From contig JAESIW010000203.1 in the NCBI GenBank assembly GCA_016802295.1, positions 1,040,214 through 1,104,213 of the forward strand: 64,000 nt of DNA, written 5' to 3'. The notes beneath the pieces are model-generated. The model saw nothing but the letters and a program-made list of their open reading frames with translations, had not been told where the DNA came from and made no database searches. Every line of letters starts with the position of its first letter. Within the stretch, counting starts at the first letter, position 1. Position numbers and translations under genes: made by a program. Origin of the DNA: Brachionus rotundiformis (Eukaryota > Rotifera > Eurotatoria > Ploima > Brachionidae). Of the stretch, positions 54,658 through 64,000 are shown piece by piece.

Positions 54658-55870
54658 TCATCTGTTTGAGGTTAGGGGCGAGATTTTGATGCGCCATTTC
54701 TCGCGATTCTTCGACTCATTCACCCATTTTGACCAGACAGTTCCAACTCTCTCACAGTCCTCTTTTAAGCAATCTGTCCACTCTCTTTCTGCTCTTCCTC
54801 TTCCACGCTTTCCACTCGAAATATCACCAAATAGAACAATCTTTAGTAAACGTGTGTCCAACATTCGTCGTACATGTCCTGTCCATCTTAGCCTTATTGT
54901 TCTGACGATTTTATCAAGCGAGACAGTCTTTGTTTGATTGTAGAGTTTTTGTTCTGTCAATCCTATTCTTTGAGGACCTACTATCTGCATCAAGCGTCTT
55001 TTGTGAAAACTATTTAGTTTTTGATAGTCAGAAGGACTGCATGTCCACGACTCTGCACCGTACATGGTAGTTGCCTTTACTGTAGCTAAATAAATCTTAC
55101 TTTTTTTTCTATAACTAATTTCCGGTTTATAAGCACTGAAATCTGTAAGCTCCAAGACCTATTCTTCTTTGGATCTCTGAACTTGATTTCGAATCGTTTG
55201 TCACACGACATTCCAGGTATATAAAATGGTCAACTTGTTCAACCTCTTCACCCCTGATTCTCAGAGCCTCGCGTACCGCATCTTTAACATTAATTGACAT
55301 CTTTTTTGTCTTCTTGATGTTGATCTTGAGTCCCCACTTAAGCATGTTCACATCAAGTCGTTTCATACAATCGGACAGAGCGTTTTCATTGTTGCATAAC
55401 ATTACTAAGTCATTGTTTCCCTGCCACTTTCGTGGCCAGAACTATTTTACCATCTGGCATTGAGTATTCAATTTCCAGCTCAAGATACCACTTAGAGCCT
55501 CTCTTGCTATGAAATCTATGTAGACATTAAAAAGCGCTGGTGAAAATATGCACCCTTGTCTAAGTCCACTTTTCACCTTAAACCAGTCAGTCATCTCACC
55601 ATTCGCACGCACTGCGGCCTCCGTATCTTTATACAAGGCTCTTATAAGGTTCTGTAACTTCGTTGACACGCCATACTTCTCCAATACTAACATGAGCGAT
55701 TTTCTGTCAACTGAGTCATATGCCGCTTTAAGATCGACAAAGCACATGTGTATTGGTACCCTTTGTCGGCGTGACATTTCCATGACTCTTCTCAGCGTAA
55801 ATATTTGGTCAGTGCAGCTCCGTCCAGATCTAAATCCCCCTTATATCTCTGAGAGCTGATGGTAGTTGTT
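54658..55870 (-). mobile_element. non-LTR retrotransposon RT, 5'-truncated
   Basis: Reverse strand in three frames: GFRSGRSCTDQIFTLRRVME, then CFVDLKAAYDSVDRKSL (RT finger/palm), VKSGLRQGCIFSPALFNVYI (palm). The YADD part falls at a frameshift near 55440. Then LNNLKWGLKINIKKTK-type text (WGLKINIKKTKKM), ATTMYGAESWTCSPSD, and RWTGHVRRMLDTR with GRGRAEREWTDC, the RTE-type C-terminus. Two frameshifts and a truncated 5' end at about 55870 make it inactive. Better preserved than most copies here. Confidence 0.88.
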
Positions 55871-55925
55871 TCTTTTGGACGACCATGACATCGTTCCTTT
55901 TCTAGTAGAATATTCATTGCGATCT
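55865..55925 (-). mobile_element. MULE C-terminal (SWIM/AT-hook) scrap next to LINE
   Basis: Reverse strand reads KKIAMNILLEKERCHGRPKE, which lines up with AMNIPLERKRRPGRPK at 41.5 kb. The LINE starts directly after it, suggesting the LINE inserted into, or broke at, an old MULE copy. Confidence 0.45.
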
Positions 55926-56037
55926 TTTTAAAACTACACTATTCTAGAAAAAAAAACTAAATTTCTTTAGTCAATAAATTAAAATTATCAAAATAACTCT
56001 AATAGCAACAACATGATCTCATTTGCTATTTTTTGCT

Positions 56038-56580
56038 TCTACAGTACAATTTAAAACAAACTTGTATGTGTATTGTTCCTCTCTTCTTCCTTTCTCTTCC
56101 TTTTTTTCCTTAATCCTTCCTTTCTTTTCCTTGAAGATTTTCTCAGTATTTTTTTCCGAAAAAACTCCTCCGGTGTTTGAGTGTCAGGATTTAATTAGAT
56201 TGCCGACTAATGAGAGGGAGATCACATAATACTTAAAAGGTTAAGTCTTGTGAGTTGAAAAATTTAATAATTAGAGACAAAGTATTTGTTAATTTTGAAT
56301 ATAAAGAACATGAAGGTAATATTATTTTATTATCTACATATTTGATTGTTTTAATTAAGCGTCTGTTTTAATGAATGACCCATTTATGTGTAGTATCAAA
56401 ATCAAAGAATTTGACATCAGAAGAGTCAACTATGAAGACATTTTGCTTACTAATAAAAATGAACTTAATTAAATTATCTCTGTTCTTTTCTCAAAAGAGG
56501 GAGAAGAAGAAAGGTAGAAGAAAGGAAGAGGAGAGGAATAAAAGCGTACAAGTTAGCTTTAAATTGTACTGTATCTTCAA
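56038..56580. repeat. imperfect inverted repeat with polypurine/polypyrimidine arms
   Basis: ACAGTACAATTTAAAACAAACTTG...CCTCTCTTCTTCC (left, 56038-56110) pairs with its inverse at 56500-56580 (AGAAGAAAGGTAGAAG... to TTTAAATTGTACTGT). Arms about 75 bases, roughly 80% matching, 390 bases apart. It may be an eroded foldback element; ORFs within it are low-complexity. Confidence 0.6.
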
Positions 56581-56775
56581 GTTTAATTTTTTTAATATGG
56601 TTATTTTGCTGCCAATAAATAAAAAATTAGTATCATACTAGTTTTTATTTCAAATAAAATTCAAGCTATTTTAAATTTTGTAATTGTTAATTAAAAATAC
56701 TCCCAATTTAAGTATTTTTGTTTTTCAAATAATAATTTTTGATATTTTTTTTTCATTTTTAATTAATTTTTAAAA
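56581..56775. other. AT-rich spacer
   Basis: No feature supported. Confidence 0.5.
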
Positions 56776-56862
56776 GCTACGTCTCTGCTTCGACAGGACA
56801 AGTCATAGAAAGACCATGTCCGATTATCGATGCAATCGTCATCGAGGTAGCCGTTCTTTTTA
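56776..56862 (+). ncRNA. structured GC-rich islet, possible small RNA or coding scrap
   Basis: GCTAC (56776) can pair with GTAGC (56847), enclosing a GGACA...TGTCC hairpin with a 7-base loop and a TCGATG...CATCGA hairpin with a 7-base loop; TTTTT follows like a Pol III terminator. The layout is cloverleaf-like, but T-loop and box A/B consensus sequences are missing, so it is not an ordinary tRNA. All three reverse frames are also largely open (for example SMTIASIIGHGLSMTCPVEA), so a coding or transposon scrap is equally possible. It lies about 200 bp upstream of the 5S gene. Confidence 0.25.
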
Positions 56863-57063
56863 AGTAAACAAAAAGATACATACTTCTTTATTTAAGTTAT
56901 AAAACTTGTAATGTAAAAAATCAAATCAAAAAGATGATTATTTATATTCTAATTTTTAGTTTTTAAAATAAAAATTTTTCATCAACTTTTTTCTTAATTT
57001 TATAAATGCATAATTAATAGATAAAAATAAAGTTAATATTGGTTAACAATGTTTTATTTGAAT

Positions 57064-57182
57064 GCCTAGGACCATATCACGTTGAATGCACCGGTTCTCG
57101 TCCGATCACCGAAGTTAAGCAACGTCGAGCCCGGTTAGTACTTGGATGGGTGACCGCCTGGGAATACCGGGTGTTCTAGGCT
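57064..57182 (+). rRNA. 5S ribosomal RNA gene
   Basis: Near-complete match to the metazoan 5S sequence: helix I GCCTAG/CTAGGC at the ends, then ACGTTGAATGCACCGGTTCT, CGAAGTTAAGCAACGTCGAG (internal control box A region), TTAGTACTTGGATGGGTGAC (box C region) and CCGGGTG. Helix I is fully paired, so it looks functional. A T-rich run follows about 5-10 bases after the end. It is a single dispersed copy here rather than part of a visible tandem array. Transcribed by Pol III with TFIIIA; component of the large ribosomal subunit. Confidence 0.97.
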
Positions 57183-57264
57183 TTACATTTTTCCCATTGA
57201 TTATTTTTAATAAAGATATTTGATAATTTTCAAAAAAATAATTTATTATATTAATAAATATAAA

Positions 57265-59843
57265 TTATAAATTTAAATTTATATAATTAATCAAATCGTC
57301 CAATATTTTTTCTGTCAAACTAAACCACTTAAAATTGTGGAACATTGAGACCATTCCATGAAAGCATTGTTCATAAAATGCCACATGAACTTCGACCCCA
57401 GCCTGCTTGAGTCTTTCACTAAGAATCAAACCATCATCCTTCAAACTGTCCCACTCACAAACTATCTCGTATGTTTTGGGCTGATACCTTAACTGTTCAA
57501 TACTTGCCAAACCTGGTGACACTTCTTCAGAGAATAATTTTTTAACTTTTTCAGCAAAAGATAAATCTCTTATTAGAATGTTATTTTTATCTAAATTTCC
57601 CTTTTTTATTAAACCATCAATGTCATACAATTTATAATATGGTTTATCTTTTTTAAATTTATCATCAATTAAATTAAAATCTAAGTATTCTTTCATCTTT
57701 TTTTTCTCATTATCATCTAAAAGCAGAGTATGGTTATTTGACAAAATGGAATTTTTCATTTCATCGGTGACTTTTTCCAAGCCGACATACCAAAGTTTAA
57801 ACTTGGCAAGATCTAGAGCAGCAAGAAGACCGCCTTTGTATCCAAGAGAGGATGGCATATTCTCAAAGGCCAGTTGTGTCCATGGATAAATCAGAACCTG
57901 AAATTTTGGTTTAATTTTGGCCTCTTTGGCCAAACGTTTGCTCAGCACTAGTGCAGCATTTCCTCCAGCCGAATCTCCTGCTAAAATTAGCCTGGTCAAA
58001 TCGACATCCAGCTTATTTGAATTTTGAAGAACATATTCAATCACACTCCAGCAGTCATTGATCGGTCCAGGAAAGGGAAATTCTGGTGCTAGCCGATAGC
58101 TAAATGATAATTTAATTTAATTTTTGTCTATTAATCCTTGTCTTACTCCACTGAGATTATGGTTAAATTTGTTCCTTTGGATATTTGTGACAATACTGAA
58201 TCATAAGAGTCAATATTTCTTATCACGTAGCCTCCGCCATGAATGTAGACCATCACTGGACTTGGACTTTTTCTGGCTACTTTTGGACTATATATTCTCA
58301 CACTTATATTATTTAATATTTTATAGTCTATCTTCAATTACATAAATGAAAAAACATCATAAGAGATAATTTAATAGTGGTTAGCGAGTTAATGCGATTG
58401 ATAGATAGAAAAAAAATATTTTTTAAAATCACAAATTTTTTTGTATTTATCTATTTTGGATAATATTTGGTTAGATTTTACCTATACCATAAGACAATTA
58501 AGTTTTCGACTTCTAAGTCTATGGTCAATTATCGATTACTTAAATTAGACTTAAAGTACTTTTTAAATAAATAATTAAATACAGAGACATATTTTTTAAT
58601 TAAGCATACCATGTTCAACAAGTATCAATTTTTATGGTTATTAACCATGTATTATCCAGTTATTTGAAATAAAAAATATTTTCAAAAACCTATACTTAAA
58701 TTCTAAAGTGTATCTTTTTTTAAAAAAATTAAGATCAAATTTTATGAGCACATGGTTAATTTTTTTTCCTAAAAAGTTTGATTAGTAATTTGTGAAATTT
58801 TAAATTGATAATTTATTTAACCTTATTTTATATTGGCATATAACCTGATTACCAATTTAGTGATGACTTTAACTCTTGGTTAAGATAAAAAAAATTCATT
58901 TAATTAATGAGAGTTTTTAAAGACAATATGTATTTTTAGGTTATCTAAAATATATTTTTATTGATAAAAGTAAACGATCACATGATATTTTCTATTTAAG
59001 TGTGGTTAAACAAGCTTAGCAAAATTATCTGATACTAACTTATTATCAAAAATATATTTAAGTGCAGTACTTTCATTCAAAATTTTTTAAAGATAATTTT
59101 AATCAGTAATATTTTTGGACAAATTTAAACAATCCGGTTTTAAGCATGATGTTTGGTAATGCTTTTACATGGTATGCTCTAAATACAAATCAATTTACAA
59201 TAATTTATGATATTATTCAATTAATCTTATTCTAAACTTATATTATAATTGCATGGTAAACTACCAAATGGCAAATCATTAAAACTATTTTAAATAATAA
59301 TTATGTTTAAATATTAAAAACTTCAAGTCTTCTTTTTGGTAACAAAAAAGCTTAAAAAACTTATTTACCAAATTCAGAATATTAATTTTGGTCGATTTGG
59401 TCAAAACTGATCAAATATTCCAAAAAAGTATGTTTATTACAAAGCAAGCGGTGCTATTTAGATTGTACAATCTATTTAATATCAAAAGTTTTTAATTTTG
59501 ATAAAATGCCACCTTTTAAGTGAAAATTTTCAAGAATAACTTTACCTTGATATTTTTATCAGCTGCACTGAATGTCATGAAATCAATGGCATCTCTAATA
59601 AACTTGCTTTCACTAACAATATTTAATCTATCCAATAATTTGCCCTTTTATAGGCTAAAATTAAAAAATATACAAAAGAATAAGTATTTATATTACCAAA
59701 TTGGTTATGGTGTTTAGGCTAAAAAAGCCTAGTTTGTACTTTGCTGGCTGGTCAAAGTCACTCTTTATGTAAATGCTTTGAAAGTTTACCAGTAGTGTTG
59801 AGGCTACAATTGCAATTAAAATGGCCGTAAATTTACTTAACAT
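57265..59843 (-). CDS. AADAC/NCEH1-like esterase (hormone-sensitive lipase family)
   Basis: Four exons (59843-59697, 59644-59546, 58331-58147, 58099-57265) join in phase to 421 residues, close to human AADAC and NCEH1 (about 400). Exon 1 begins MLSKFTAILIAIVASTLLV, the single signal-anchor of ER-bound AADAC proteins. Exon 2 ends AADKNIK and joins IDYKILNNISVRIYSP, matching the family block before the oxyanion hole HGGG (about 113-116). Nucleophile Ser187 is in GDSAGG; Asp (about 361, in EWDSLKDDG) and His (about 391, in CFHGM) complete the triad. Known role: carboxylester hydrolysis (acetylated drugs, neutral lipids, cholesteryl esters) in the ER lumen. The second intron is 1214 nt; the others are 47 and 52 nt. 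The first-exon calls depend on phase and homology. Confidence 0.9.
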
Positions 59844-60179
59844 TTCTAAATTAGATTTAAAAGAATGCTAATTATCAAATAGTTATGAATGCATTTGGCA
59901 ACTATGTTGGTAACAAAAAACAATTTAAATAAAAAAAATTTCTAATTTTAAAATTTAGAATAAAAACTAGATATTTTATTTTGGGAGTTTTTATAAACAA
60001 GACTATATTTTATAAATATATGGAAGTTTTCCTGAATTATGCTCTAAAATGTATAAATAAAAGGTAAAGATGAAAATTTTGTCTTTGCTCATCTTTTACT
60101 TACTCTCACACACTGATACTAATTTGGCAAATTGAGACATTAATTAAATCAGAAGATAAAAAATGGAAATAGTAGTTTA
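59844..60179. other. upstream region of the AADAC-like gene
   Basis: AT-rich DNA, no other gene; the promoter is presumably here on the reverse strand. Confidence 0.5.
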
Positions 60180-60990
60180 AACTGCAACTTAGAGGTTATC
60201 TAAATATAGCCCTAGAGAGCTGTAGCAGTCGCTTCTATTTGTTTTACCATCCAACTATCAAGCTTCCTTTTAAAAATATTTAGATTCTTTGCTTTTACTA
60301 CATCTTTCGGGAGCTTGTTCCATCCATTCACAATTCTATTTGTAAAAAAGTTATGTCTCGGAAGACAATTTTTATTCTTTCACGAGTTAGATAGGTTAGA
60401 TAATAACTATAAGTTTTTGTATTAAGACTATAATTGATTCCTTTATTAAATTTAATTTCTTCATAATTGTTTACCAATTTGTACATCTGAATTAGATCAA
60501 CTTTTAATCTCCTTGTACTCAAGTTAGTTAAATCTAGCCTCAACAAGCGTTCTTGATAATCTAAGCCACCCACTTTAGGAATCAACTTAGCTGCTCTTCT
60601 TTGAACTCTCTCAAGTTCATTTATATCTTTTTGAAATTAACGACACCATGCACTTGTAGCATATTCCAAGAGCGGTCTAACCATTGAACAATTCAATAAT
60701 TTGATAGTCTCGCTATAGAAATGCTTAAATGCTTCCTTAATTAAACCCAACATTCTATTTGCTTTAGTTGCAGCATTTTTGACTTGTGCATCCCATTTTA
60801 AATCACTTTGTATGTAAATTCTCAAATCCCTTTCGACTTTTGGTTTTCAAACCAATCTTATAATCAAACTCTGAATTTTTGTAGCCAATATGAACAACTT
60901 TACACTTATCTTGATTGAGCTGAGTCGATCATTCTTTGGACCATTTACCTACTCTATCTATATCTGATTGTAGGCTATAAATATATTTAA
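60180..60990 (-). mobile_element. non-LTR retrotransposon RT 3' end
   Basis: Reverse strand, frames joined by eye: STQLNQDKCKVVHIGYKNSE, KGFENLHTK-like shift, then IYIQSDLKWDAQVKNAATKA, NRMLGLIKEAFKHF, MVRPLLEYATSAW, then ELERVQRRAAKLIPKVGGLD and YQERLLRLDLTNLSTRR. This is the long RT thumb/C-terminal domain of CR1/Jockey-like elements. Several stops and shifts. Confidence 0.85.
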
Positions 60991-61166
60991 AGTCTTAGAT
61001 TTTAAATATTGTTTAATCATTTTAGCATAAATAAAAAAATTAAATCTAATAAGCCTTCTAAGCTTTAAAAAATAAAAAATTGATAAATTTTAATTTATTT
61101 ATAAATTTTGCGGCAAGCAATTTTTAATTAGGCTCAAATTTATCCATATTTTTTAATAATTTCAAC

Positions 61167-61944
61167 TTAAACAGTTAATGGACAGTTATTTCCTGTGGTA
61201 TTTACATTTGGTATACAAAAATTTGAATAATTGGTACCATTGCAGCACTTATCCGATTTATTACAATCACTTGGTGATAAGCATATGGTAAAAGGGCCGC
61301 TAGTGGTTGTTACTTGGAAAGAAGTTGTTGTTGTAAATGTCAATGTAGAAAAGGTACTGGAAATGGATGTTACATCCAAAAGAGTTGTTGCTGTTGTAAA
61401 AGCTAATGTAGATAATGTCACTGTTGCTATTGTTGAAGTGATATCGGAAGTTGTTGACATCAATAAAGTAGATTGCGTTGTTCCTGCCATTGTTGTAGTT
61501 TCTGATGTAAACAATATTAAAAAAGTTGTAGAGCTTATATTTTGTGAGTAATTGCATTTAGCGGAATGAAATGTTAGATCACGATGATGATGGTAAAATA
61601 TCGTCATTATGATTCCTTTAAATAATTTGTTTAATAAAGTTTCTTTTTTATTCAATTGAGGATTTTATGGTTCGCAGATGTAGAACAAGGATCAATGTTC
61701 ATTTTTTTAAGCTTAAAAATTACCAAATTTTTTTTCAGGTTTTCTTCTAAGTTTAAATTAAATCAAAAGCTATTTTTTTACTTAAAAGTTTTATCAGATT
61801 TCTATATACCAAAATAATCAGATGATTTAAGTGACTTTTATCTATTTAAGGATAAAAGATAAGTTTCTTACCTAGAATCAGAAGGACAGTCACTGTAAAA
61901 TCAATTATCATTGTAATTAAGCACACACTAAGCTTACTTGCCAT
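61167..61944 (-). CDS. mucin-like secreted protein with Cys-rich C-terminus
   Basis: Exon 61944-61872 encodes a signal peptide (MASKLSVCLITMIIDFTVTV) and ends in a GTAAGA donor; a 256-nt intron leads to an exon at 61615-61167, in phase, total 173 residues. The middle is about 90 residues dominated by Thr and Ser (TTTMAGTTQSTLLMSTTSD and similar), a likely O-glycosylated stalk. The last 40 residues hold six Cys (CLSPSDC, KCC, FCIP, NNCP) in a WAP-like spacing (C-CC-C-C). Extracellular or surface protein; the exact family is unknown. Acceptor choice (TTTAAAG) is the weakest part. Confidence 0.6.
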
Positions 61945-62280
61945 GATTTTGGAATAAATAAGCTAATTAATTTTTTTATTTTGAAAATTTTCAATTGGTA
62001 CCCTATAAGTAATTAAATTTTTAAAGAAATTTAGATATAAATACCATTTTCTAATTTAAATTCTGAGTTTCATAAACATAAAAACTAAATAAGAATATAA
62101 TTTAAAATTCTAATTTATAAATTAAAAAAAAAGTTAATATAATCAAATAATAAATACTGTTATTAAATTTAAGATAATTTATACATTTTGAAATTTAAAA
62201 TAAAATAGCTTCAGTTGTGATGTGATTCAATATGAGTGCATTGTATCTTTACTTAGTAAAAGATAAAAATTAGATCGACT
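61945..62280. other. intergenic DNA
   Basis: Promoter side of the mucin-like gene; no other feature. Confidence 0.5.
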
Positions 62281-62505
62281 ATGTTTCCAGAAAAGAATGA
62301 CTTGGATTATCAACAACGCTTGCTAAGGCTAGATTCTGCTAACCTGACTTCAAGAACATTAAGTTGGGATCTAAATCAGATGTACCAATTGTTTACCAAT
62401 TATGAACAAGTTGAATTTAATAAAGGAATCGATAACAGCATACATAGGCTGGTATACCCACTTTGTATAAGCCCGTTCCCTAGCCAGAGGTATTCAGGAA
62501 CTTAA
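62281..62505 (+). mobile_element. non-LTR retrotransposon RT fragment, same family as 60.2 kb
   Basis: DLDYQQRLLRLDSANLTSRT and NQMYQLFTNYEQVEFNKGID align with LDYQERLLRLDLTNLSTRR and MYKLVNNYEEIKFNKGI of the reverse-strand copy at 60.4 kb. Only about 70 codons remain. Confidence 0.8.
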
Positions 62506-63104
62506 AAGAGATAACTTTGAATTAAGGGAAAGATTTATTTTGGGAATCTACAAATTTTAGCAAATTTAATAGTTAAGTTTAATAATTCTTTTTGATTTAA
62601 AGAAAAATATTAATATTTAAAGGACTCTTTCAAGCCAGTTGATATTTTTAATAATATTGCGTTATGCTGCCTTGTTGGTTTAAATGTACTATGCTCCTAA
62701 TCCAATTCATTTGGATTTAACTCATCTAAATTTACTACAAAAATATCGACTTAAAAGCTAGATGAAAGTGATTAAGCCGAATAAATTTTTTCGTAAATTA
62801 ACTTAATAATTAGACTTTTTATATTATTTTAAAAAATTTTAAATAAATATTGATAAAAATTAACTACAAACTAAGACAACAAAAGCGAAAAGAACTCAAA
62901 TTTACTCAGTTCTTATTACTTTAGTTATTAATTAATATTTTTTAATTCTTGATTCAAAATTTTTCTTAACAAATCAATTATTCAGAAAGATAACTTTATA
63001 AGTTACTCGAAAATGTTTTAAAAACTTCAATAGTTTGCCATTAACTCAAAACCAAGTGAAATGATTTTTTAATGAATTGCTTGTGACAAAATCTCAATAT
63101 TTTA
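62506..63104. other. intergenic DNA
   Basis: AT-rich; possible 3' debris of the LINE fragment, no gene. Confidence 0.5.
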
Positions 63105-63795
63105 GAATTATGAAAAAAAGACTTTAGAAAAGCTTTTGATGTGATCGATCCAGATCTTCTTCTCTTGATATTATTTCACTATGGATTAGACAATAATTCC
63201 TTAGGTCTTCTATCCAATTATTTTTTCAGTAGATCTCAAATAATTTATCTTGGTAACGAAAGATCAAAACCTTCAGCCTCTAAAATTAGGTTCAGTTCTA
63301 GTTCCTCTTCTTTTTCTGATTTTTATTAATAATTTTCCTGATCTTTTAAGAAACTTTTAAAATATTTGCTGATGACACTACGATCAGTCACTTTGATAAG
63401 GACTTGGATAGTGTTTTGGAAAATTTTTCGGGTACCATTCACTATTTTAGTGATTAGTGTAATTTTAACAAGGTTGATATAAACTGGTCAAAAAACTATT
63501 GTATGATCTTTTCTAATAAAAAAACTTTTATTCTCAAAATGATTAATCTTTGTGGAAATGAAACAAAATTTGTCAATGAAATAACTCTTTTAGGTCATAA
63601 TATTGATCAGAATCTAAATTTTTCTAAATTAGCATGTAGTATATCATTAGTTGTGAATAAAAAAATTAGTCAGCATTAAGAGACTATCAACTATCAACTT
63701 CTATAAAAATACAGTTCTTTAAGACGTTTATTTTGCCTTATTTTGATTATTGCTCGACTCTATTATGCTGTTTCTCAAAAGAGGCAATAATCAAA
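63105..63795 (+). mobile_element. non-LTR retrotransposon RT core, decayed
   Basis: DFRKAFDVIDPDLLLLILFH-like text (KAFDVIDPDLL), FFSRSQIIYLGNERS, a degenerate Ser-rich stretch where GVPQGSILGPLLF should be, then KYFADDTTISHFDKDLDSV with the catalytic ADD intact, and EITLLGHNIDQNLNF, YFDYCSTLL. Many stops. The homology ends at about 63795. Confidence 0.82.
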
Positions 63796-63799
63796 TTTT

Positions 63800-64000
63800 T
63801 TTTTCTTTTTCCTTATTCACTCCTTGTGGAGCATAGGGTCATTACTTTTGATTTCCACTCAAGTCGATCTTTTGCCTTCACCCTTGCTTCCCCCCATGTC
63901 ATTCCCATTTCGGTGAGCTCTTTCGTGATTGTTGACCTCCATGTTACTGCTGGTCGCCCTTGCGGTGTCCATTGAAGGGCCCTTTTTGGTATCCGTGTAT
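63800..64000 (-). mobile_element. RTE-like LINE C-terminal fragment (runs off the window)
   Basis: Reverse strand reads RIPKRALQWTPQGRPAVTWR then KELTEMGMTWGEARVKAKDR, EWKSKVMTLCSTRSE, stop: the RTE/craTA-type end (GRP..TWR...DR..W). Intact in one frame as far as seen; its 5' part lies beyond the window. Same family as 48603-48900. Confidence 0.8.

Noticed and set aside
54686..55859. Plus-strand ORFs over the LINE at 54.7-55.9 kb
   Set aside because: Antisense shadows of the reverse-transcriptase frames.
56776..56862. Hammerhead ribozyme
   Set aside because: A GAAA string and a closing stem exist, but the obligatory CUGANGA core is absent on both strands.
61231..61551. 106-codon + strand ORF rich in Val
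   Set aside because: Exact complement of the Thr-rich stalk codons of the mucin-like gene on the other strand.
1..64000. CRISPR arrays, bacterial operons, riboswitches or plasmid origins
   Set aside because: None seen; the introns, 5S and nuclear tRNA types show eukaryotic nuclear DNA.

Overview
The window reads as nuclear DNA of a small invertebrate animal. It is strongly AT-rich (by eye about three quarters A+T), most introns are 45-65 nt, a metazoan-type 5S rRNA gene and a nuclear tRNA gene are present, and the recognisable genes are conserved animal genes embedded in dense, decayed transposon debris. A monogonont rotifer such as Brachionus would fit this texture, but that is an inference; the sequence does not prove it.

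Host genes. Several have spliced structures reconstructed here from splice signals and reading phase: a SNAPC1-like subunit of the snRNA-activating complex (964-2295, +); a small membrane-anchored protein (3514-3960, -); an intronless secreted protein (5844-6674, +); an intronless CDC5L spliceosome factor (8922-11264, -); two paralogous secreted Cys-rich, Ly6-like proteins with Thr-rich tails (14731-15503 and 36049-36838, +); a coiled-coil protein (18203-19020, -); a second coiled-coil protein (33583-34098, +); an Aa_trans amino-acid transporter (37944-40373, -); a two-dsRBD protein (43195-44277, +); a Rossmann-type methyltransferase-like protein (46262-46954, -); COQ8A, the ubiquinone-biosynthesis kinase-like ATPase (49416-53573, +); an AADAC-like lipase/esterase (57265-59843, -); and a mucin-like secreted protein (61167-61944, -). 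RNA genes are a tRNA-Met(CAT) with an 18-nt insertion at the intron position (53812-53902, +) and a 5S rRNA (57064-57182, +). The genes form no operon or pathway. SNAPC1, CDC5L, COQ8A, the 5S and the tRNA are housekeeping functions that happen to sit together.

Mobile and repetitive DNA. There are non-LTR retrotransposon pieces of at least two kinds (11.4-12.0, 22.5-23.1, 25.5-27.4, 28.0-28.2, 47.2/48.6, 54.7-55.9, 60.2-61.0, 62.3 and 63.1-64.0 kb), two Mutator-like derivatives that keep the N-terminal zinc finger and C-terminal SWIM/AT-hook parts but lack the catalytic core (15.8-16.8 and 41.2-41.8 kb), a Tc1/mariner fragment (44.8-45.2 kb), two LTR-element ends (30.2 and 47.3 kb), a 103-bp MITE with a TA duplication (37.55 kb) and a 433-bp inverted-repeat element (4.8 kb).

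The most unusual region is 21.4-36.0 kb. Two inverted blocks (21466-23740 and 34206-35577) plus a third partial block (30680-31560) share a short module that includes the first codons of a gene resembling BMS1. Decayed BMS1 N-terminal exons are present twice, and a broken synaptotagmin-like C2A/C2B pseudogene lies just inside the left arm. A further inverted-repeat pair (13818-14239 and 35584-36012) sits beside the two Ly6-like paralogs. This looks like repeated duplication and inversion with gene-fragment capture. A 555-base gap (20428-20982) is flanked by nearly identical sequence and may be an assembly artefact.
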